Assembly (NCBI GenBank): GCA_000226015.1
Contig: JH152695.1
Coordinates: forward strand, 23,572-87,571
Length of the DNA: 64,000 bases
Reading direction: 5' to 3'
DNA from: Mnemiopsis leidyi
Lineage: Eukaryota > Ctenophora > Tentaculata > Lobata > Bolinopsidae
Made by a program: the position numbers and the translations under genes. This document shows positions 58,401-64,000 of this stretch, piece by piece (positions within the stretch are counted from its first letter, which is position 1; the number at the start of each line of letters is the position of its first letter). The notes beneath the pieces were generated by a model. It worked only from the letters and a program-made list of their open reading frames with translations, was not told the origin of the DNA and made no database searches.

Positions 58401-60200
58401 GGAATAAATCTCGTCTGCTGTTGGGTCTGTTGCTGGGTCTGTTGATTGTGGTGCTGAGTCTGTTGCGGCGAGGTTCTGTTGGATATTCCGTTTGTAACAA
58501 CCCTCTCTTTGGGACTGGAACAACCGTTGCTACTCAAAGTTGTTGCCATCGTGATGGGAGTTTCCATGACGACTTCAACGATGCTAGACTCTACGGTCGT
58601 CGATGTTGGCGTTTCAATTCGGCGTCTCTTGTTGGCTGAAGGGACAGAAACTTAGCTGAGTTAAACAAAGGGCGACTAAGGTATAGCAACGACACGGAGA
58701 CAGTACGAGATTATAATTCTCTACTGCAGAAAATTAAACAGTAGTACTTCGAGACTCTAATAATTCGGCTAATGGTCTGGTGGTCTATTCACTCCAGTAA
58801 AATTATAAACAGAGATCTGTGTAGGACACAATGTGTCACAGAACAATGGGCGCGACCTTCGGTCTACAAGAGCTTCGTCCACTTTATATAGTATACTACT
58901 ACTCGATATATAGTCTACTTTATTCTAAACTCGAACTTGATATGGTAAACTTCATATTGGACTATAATTGAACATAGTTAACTTTATGTGGGACTAGAAC
59001 TCAAAATAGTTTGTTATATATTGGACTAGAACTCAAAATAGTCTACCTCATATTGAACAAGGACTCAATACAGTTGACATTATATCTGACTAAAACTTGG
59101 TTATTTTTACTTCAAAGTTGGTTATAACTAATTACTAAGCGTCTGCACATCTCAAGTTAGACGAGGAGTTGTTGTATTGTGATTCAGTCAAAGAGAACTA
59201 GATTCTCTGTATTTTATAGTGGACTATACCCTGTTCGATGTAGAAGAGAACTACATTGTCTTTATTCTATAGTGGACTATAAGACCCTGTTCTATGTAGA
59301 AGAGAACTAGATTCTCTTTATTCTATAGTGGACTAGACCCTGTTCTATGTAGAAGAGAACTAGATTCTCTTTATTCTATAGTGGACTAGACCCTGTTCTA
59401 CGTAGAAGAGAACTAGCTATTCTCTTTATTCTATAGTGGACTATAAGACCCTGTTCTATGTAGAAGAGAACTATAACTAAATTCTCTTTACTCTTTATTG
59501 AACTAGACCCCATGTTCTATGAAGAAGAGAACTCAAATCTCGTTATTTAGGGATTTGTGGTGGGAACATGTTCTATCTAAAACAGAACTTAAATTTTGCC
59601 GACAAACTTACAATATAGTGAAACTTTCTGCCTAAAAGTAGCGTGAGAATTGAAACTTTAACTGAGTGGAAGAGGATATGACGAATGTTGAAGCCATACC
59701 AACAGTAAATAGTTACGGTGTTCGGTGTTCGTAGTTTTTCATTGACAGAAAAACAAATACAGTAAAACCTCTAATGTCTGGGTTCCTCGGGGGAGGCCCG
59801 GTAAATCGAGGGACACTGTAAATAGAGGAACGGTTAATGGAAGTTTTGCTGTATAGAGAAATATCTGGGGAGAGGGAGAAGGCCCGGTAAATCGAGGGAC
59901 ACGGTAAATAGAGGTTTAACTGTATCAGTTCCATAATAAAACACCGCCATTATATCAAAATACCATTGACAGTTCCTTAAAACCGTCACCAACTCCTAAA
60001 CAACCAGTCATGCAGTGTTGTTTTCGTGTCTTTGAAGTATAAGTCCCTCTCCTCGTCCGTATGATAATGACGAGCAACTCACTAACTCAGAAACATCTAT
60101 CTATCTCCAAACAAAGCTTACCATTTTCCAGAAGAGCGGCTGCCTCAGACACAATGATAGATTCGACTGTTGTGACTGGGTTGATGGTTAAACTCTCCAT
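55405..60200 (-). CDS. Predicted nuclear protein: Q/T-rich, basic NLS, coiled coil
   Basis: Four exons on minus, 60200-60122, 58635-58301, 57789-57667 and 55506-55405, join in phase to 212 residues. There is no known domain. Exon 1 has PVTTVESIIVSEAA and exon 2 a related TTVESSIVEVV, a weak internal repeat. Exon 2 begins with a basic cluster ANKRRRIE (a likely nuclear localisation signal), then a Gln/Thr-rich stretch (QQTQHHNQQTQQQT). Exons 2-3 form a helical charged segment (TEQIALLTALSQVV, then KRFRFQLEAEEKRLMMESEH), similar in style to the C-terminal helix of Myb/SANT-type regulators, although no SANT domain is present. The C-terminus ends TVKLEVDT, containing a SUMO-type site VKLE. It is probably a transcription-related cofactor; this is inference. 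An acceptor-like ttatccag lies two bases before the ATG. Confidence 0.75.
56430..57190 (+). repeat. ~750-bp purine-rich tract in an intron
   Basis: The plus strand is nearly all A and G, with local repeats of aggcgaggga and agtagaagtagaagaagg (about 56650-56765). It lies in the third intron of the minus-strand gene, so the transcript carries a pyrimidine tract. Long purine/pyrimidine mirror-like tracts can form triplex DNA. Confidence 0.75.
58915..59100. repeat. Imperfect ~45-bp tandem repeats
   Basis: Variants of tatattggactagaactcaaaatag with aacttcata/acctcata recur four or five times in intron 1 of the minus-strand gene, next to the longer array that follows. Confidence 0.65.
59210..59560. 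repeat. ~55-60 bp tandem array, about six copies
   Basis: The unit ctttattctatagtggacta, then gaccctgttctatgtagaag and agaactagattct, is repeated with small indels. It lies in intron 1 of the minus-strand gene. Confidence 0.88.
59760..59922. mobile_element. Tigger/pogo-type MITE
   Basis: The ends cagtaaaacctcta and tagaggtttaactg are imperfect terminal inverted repeats, flanked by TA on both sides (59758-59759 and 59923-59924). The 163-bp interior is non-coding and holds a repeated aggcccggtaaatcgaggga. The ends match the pogo/Tigger consensus style and TA target preference. Confidence 0.7.
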
Positions 60201-61714
60201 GACTGGATAACTGCGACGCCTGTACCAGTAAAACTTCAACGAGACACACAAAGAAGAAAGCAAGGCAAGGATTTAAGCCGAGTGGTAAAGTATAAGCAGC
60301 TCTCTATGCTGATAAGCTCAGTAGTGGTGTGTGGGTTGGGTATATAGCCTCTCAGCAGCTAAAAACAGGTCGTTACTCGCCAATCATTGGCCTGCTATTG
60401 TACGGCCCACGCAGCAGCAGCGTGATTGCCGCATTGTCTTAACATGAGTGCACGTGACGTATCACGTGTTACCATGGTTACCCCCATGAGATAGTCGGAG
60501 CGCGAATGGGAGCTGGGGACTAAGGACTGAGCTGCAGGACATTGACCGTTAGGGGACGAACGACAGCAGCAAATGTAATTACCACGGCCAGCTATAATAA
60601 TTTTAACGACAAAGGACGTTCTGCCGGAACTGAAAGCTCAAGGAATACACTGCGCGTAATAAGCGAGTGATTGCTTGGATGATTAGTCGGAGAGTCGGCT
60701 AAAGAGGTGCGAGAGAGAGTGGGTTAAATCCCAGGGCTAGCTGGATGGAGACAAAACTTCATCTTGTCCGTCTGTAGTGAGTACTTGCCCCACCTAATTA
60801 CAACTTGTGTCATTTGGCTCAGAGAATCCTACCAGGCAGTCCACTCGTCATTAAAACTTAAGACTTTAAGACCAAGGCTTTAGGCTCGGTCTTCTGCTCG
60901 ACTTGGCAGCCCTATGACATTGGGAACTGACGAGCATTTGTACCGACGCAACCTTGCCCACGTGCAACAAGGTGCGATGTCACGTGCACGTGGGTAAAGT
61001 CACGTGGTTCTACATCTGTATTCATTCATCCACTAAGACGTGGGATCTTGTGGGACTGAAAACTTTCAGTTTGGGAAGGACATACCATTTCACGTCAATG
61101 TGTCTTCATTTCTAGGAATGTTCACTATGGTGTTGCATTCATTTGGCTCACGTTCGTTTGCCTAATTTATATTACTCAAACCAGTCATCATATCACGTGG
61201 TACTATGACACAAAATTTCTTGTCGAGGTGTTGCCGCTCAGTGTTTCCTGGCGTTTCGTTAGAACGTTAGACGGATAGCATCTCGTCAAAAAATTTCAAA
61301 GTGCAATAGAACTTCTAGTTTCTAGCCGTGACGCCAAGTCACATGTTAAAGTCGTTACACTGAAACTGTACTTTGAAAGTCAAAGTAAAGCTGCAACTAT
61401 AACTGACACAGGTAACTCGTAGTCAAATAATTGGAGAATATGATATCAGTCTGACTAAGGTTTGACAGAAATACTGTGACAATCCCAATTTCAGCGTCAC
61501 TGACCAGCAAAAGGAGCTCGGGATGCAACAAATCATTGGCTCGGCCAGCGGCCTAAGTATAATACCTGTCTTGACATATATGCAAGTAAGGGCACATAAT
61601 GAGTCCCAAACGATACGGATAACACAATTCAAGCTGTGTGGATCGAATTTCAAGTTCACAACAAGAGTTACTATCAGAGAAAACCGTTCAAAAAAACCTT
61701 TAAATCAGTTTCCG
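60201..61714. promoter_or_regulatory. Divergent intergenic region with a CACGTG cluster, upstream of MANBA
   Basis: CACGTG occurs at 60451, 60463, 60959, 60981, 60987, 61001 and 61194. The flanks include gtgCACGTGac and gtCACGTGca. The region separates the predicted nuclear protein (minus) from beta-mannosidase (plus). MITF/TFE factors bind GTCACGTGAC-type CLEAR boxes in promoters of lysosomal genes, and beta-mannosidase is lysosomal, so shared regulation is a reasonable inference. Dispersed-repeat copy D lies at about 61245-61295. Confidence 0.55.
61245..61295 (+). repeat. Dispersed repeat family, copy D
   Basis: It matches copy A over gtttcgttagaacgttagac, then ggatagcatctcgtcaa. Confidence 0.6.
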
Positions 61715-64000
61715 ATGTCCCGTGAAATTATTTGTTTGTTGCTGTCGATAATTACGACTTTTTACCATGCCTCAACACTTGAAGTAGATCTATCAGGATC
61801 TGACTGGACAGTTGAATCAGACCTGAGCTACCTCACTCCTCAAGATCTAGCTGGTGTTGTGAAGGTCCTGAACCCCCACTACCGGAAAGAAGTGGAGCAC
61901 ACAAAACGGATTTCCGTTAACGGCACCGTACCCGGATACGTCCTTGTAGACTTACACCGCGAGGGCCTGATCCCTGACCCGTTAGTTAGGGATCACGACG
62001 TCACCCTGAGACCCCTAGCTCTTCTATCATGGGAGTATCGTAAGACTGTGGTGTTGCCTGAGGATCGTGGAAAACAGGGCGGGGTGTTGGTGTTTCAAGG
62101 GCTCGACACGGCAGCTGGTGTTGTTGTAAACAAGGTCCACTTCTTCAGGTCACACTATAATCAGGTAATTACTTCCAACTTGATTTTACCATGTCACCAT
62201 TACTACCAACCTGTCTAGAACTCGCTTCAAAACTCTTCTTAACCGACCTAATGATCTTTGCACCAAAACACGATCCCCTAAAAACCGTTCAGTTCAGGAG
62301 ACTGGTTGTAAAAACAGACGACATAGTGTCTGAGGACAAGCTGCAGATCACTGTCGTCATTGAGTCGGGAGTTAGGGAAGCCAGGGCAGGGGCTCAAGTG
62401 CGTAATGAGTTCATATATTAAAGTGATTAGTATTATTTTCGTCCGATTTTTACTAATAATCATTAACATCATTGGCGAAGGAAGAGTTGTTTTATATAAT
62501 ATAAACGTTTTAATTATCGTAAAGATAAATAACATGTCATTAATAATTGGTACGTTAAAGCTTAGGCTGATGGCATATATTCCGATCACACAAGGACATT
62601 TTTCAGACCGATCCGTACAAGCGGCTAATAATTGTTTAAAAATTCGTTGCTCGCGTCATCAGTCAGGCTTTGCAAAAATTCCAATCAGCATAGCCGAGAA
62701 TAAAAAAAGAGATAAGTCATTGATCACAGCTGGGTTACTAGTCAGAAGTCAAAAAGATTATCCGTATGTTCTTTTGTTGTGTCTAATCTAGAAGGTAAAT
62801 GAGAACAATAAAGCTAAAGAATTTAAGCATTGGACAATCATTACCTACAGCCTAAACTTAGCTCCAGATAGTATTAGTAAGTCTGATATTCGGTTAAAAA
62901 CCATAATAATTGATCAGACGAATTCTAAATCTAAATTCTAAAATTAGTCTCATTATTTTACGTGGGCCATTGCTAAATCTTCAGACCAGCAGAGCCTTGT
63001 TTTTGAGGAATATACAAAACATCGTTATAGCATCCCAGCTCATACACCCGAATAGTCAATATAACGCGATGCGTTAGAAGTGCCGTGAAATCTGAGGCAG
63101 AGGCATATATCAAGATAAAACTGTACTATACTGTGAGTATGAAGCGATACCAGGATAACCTTAGGTACATGCATGTACCTAAGGTTATCCTGTTATCGCT
63201 TCATACTCACAGTATATAGTACAGTTCCATCTTGATATTTCGATTTCAAAGCCCTAATTCATGAAATTGTAGTCTAGACCAAAATTCGTAACCCTAACTC
63301 TTACATCCTTAATAGTTAATCTTATTCAGGTGCCACTCACTTCATCTTAAGTCTTAACTTAATATTAACGTTTTTTCGAACTTCCCAACAGTACAATTAC
63401 GATCGAACACAGTAAAATAACTCTGTTATAAAACTTCCCATCAATACTTACTTACTTTGGGCAATCCTCGATCGAAAACTGCTCCACGATTTTTCTCCAG
63501 ACTGAAGGATCGAGCATCACACCACTAAGGTCCCATCAATACAAACACAGTAAAACCAGCCCTGTTTTCAGATGTACCCACACATTGTCCCACCTGTGGA
63601 GTACCCAGCAGTTCAAAACGGAGAGAAATTCCGAAACTTCCTCCGCAAATCTCCCGCCTCCTTCAGCTGGGACTGGGGTCCGGCGTTCATCCCTAGTGGT
63701 ATCTGGAAACCTGTTTCTCTTGTTTACAAGCAGGACTTGTATGTGGAGCGGATAGGAGTGAGGACAAGGGTTGTGGGGGAGGGGATATGGGCCGTGGAGA
63801 TAGAGGTTAGAGTTTTAGCATTGGTAAAACTCAGGAAGGATCCAAGTGTGAAGTTTGAGATCAGGCAGGTAGAGGACGGATCATATCTTAGTAACAGAAC
63901 GTATGAGGAGGTATTTACAAAGGAGGATGATGATGTGATCACGTTGATTCTCACTGCCAATGTGACTGGAGTACAGTTATGGAGCCCAAAACACCAAGGC
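61715..64000 (+). CDS. MANBA: Beta-mannosidase, GH2 family (5' part, runs off the window)
   Basis: Exons 61715-62164, 62293-62397 and 63572-64000 (open at the window end), all phase 0, give about 328 residues of a protein that is normally near 880. The enzyme removes terminal beta-mannose from N-glycan fragments in lysosomes. A signal peptide (SREIICLLLSIITTF) is followed by the GH2 sugar-binding domain: GTVPGYVLVDLHREGLIPDP, LLSWEYRKTV, VFQGLDTAAGVVVN. Exon 3 carries the family hallmark FSWDWGPAFIPSGIWKPV. The catalytic Glu pair lies beyond the window. The ATG is chosen for the signal peptide and because an AG acceptor-like site ends at 61708, 6 bases upstream. The exon 2 start (62293) is less certain than the rest. 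Confidence 0.93.
62398..63571 (+). other. MANBA intron 2
   Basis: A 1.2-kb GT-AG intron. Open frames inside it (for example 62360-62791) are shadows with no support. It contains a foldback repeat (63109-63236). Confidence 0.7.
63109..63236. repeat. Near-perfect ~128-bp foldback (hairpin) element
   Basis: Two arms of about 60 bp, centred on aggtacatgcatgtacct at 63163-63180, are almost exact reverse complements (atcaagat, actgtactata, ctgtgagtatgaagcgat on the left; atcgcttcatactcacag, tatagtacagt, atcttgat on the right). There is practically no loop. Likely a foldback MITE. Confidence 0.85.

Noticed and set aside
62360-62791. 143-codon open frame within MANBA intron 2
   Set aside because: It begins within exon 2 in another frame and continues through AT-rich intron sequence; no protein-like pattern.
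1-64000. CRISPR arrays, bacterial operons, riboswitches, rRNA genes
   Set aside because: The sequence is animal nuclear DNA; the tandem arrays have no spacers of CRISPR type, and no rRNA or prokaryotic signals were found.
1-64000. Retroviral, LTR or Polinton-type elements
   Set aside because: No gag, protease, integrase, capsid or envelope signal and no long terminal repeats were recognised; the only coding mobile element is a LINE.

Overview
The window is animal (metazoan) nuclear DNA: AT-rich and intron-bearing, with clear orthologues of eukaryotic single-copy genes (ORC4, a class I histone deacetylase, alpha-spectrin, beta-mannosidase, uracil phosphoribosyltransferase), plus a 7TM receptor, extracellular Ig/Kazal/VWD proteins and a non-LTR retrotransposon. 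Several proteins are very divergent (alpha-spectrin with a wrecked SH3, PTP with an altered WPD loop). Together with intron-rich genes and possible trans-splice acceptors next to start codons, this suggests a fast-evolving or early-branching marine invertebrate (ctenophore or hydrozoan would fit). I cannot assign a species. Two runs of N mark assembly gaps (about 24980-24990 and 45606-45615).

Layout. 1-3538: repeats and a decayed ORF1-like fossil. 3539-13249: plus-strand housekeeping and signalling genes: an intronless UPRT with an extra N-terminal domain, ORC4, a long unrecognised protein ending in a cold-shock-like domain, and a PTP1B-type phosphatase. 14002-18201: a 13-exon HDAC1/2 gene. 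19215-20765: an Ig/EF-hand gene on minus, head-to-head with a BTB/KCTD gene (21620-24205). 24722-27820: a dispersed repeat and a CR1-like LINE on minus. 28286-37978: a complete alpha-spectrin gene (12 exons, 2415 residues as I join them, one exon of 5.66 kb). 38870-40256: a four-exon GPCR on minus. 42980-51181: two head-to-head paralogues (Ig-Kazal-Ig-VWD-C8), one intronless and one with three exons. 55405-60200: a four-exon nuclear-type protein on minus. 61715-64000: the 5' half of beta-mannosidase, running off the window.

The most striking pattern is at splice sites. Short tandem arrays built from the splice junction itself occur at two HDAC acceptors (51 bp x5, in frame and open, so four extra alternative acceptors could each add 17 residues; and 20 bp x8), at one KCTD acceptor (32 bp x2), and directly inside one spectrin donor (20 bp x8). 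A second pattern is an acceptor-like AG within about 10 bases upstream of the ATG in seven of the genes, which fits either spliced-leader trans-splicing or systematic 5'UTR introns. A third is dense CACGTG clusters in divergent intergenic regions, including upstream of the lysosomal beta-mannosidase gene.

The exon joins given here are my own readings from splice consensus, frame and homology. All were checked for phase, and full-length joins come out as whole numbers of codons. No retrovirus-like or Polinton-like element was recognised.
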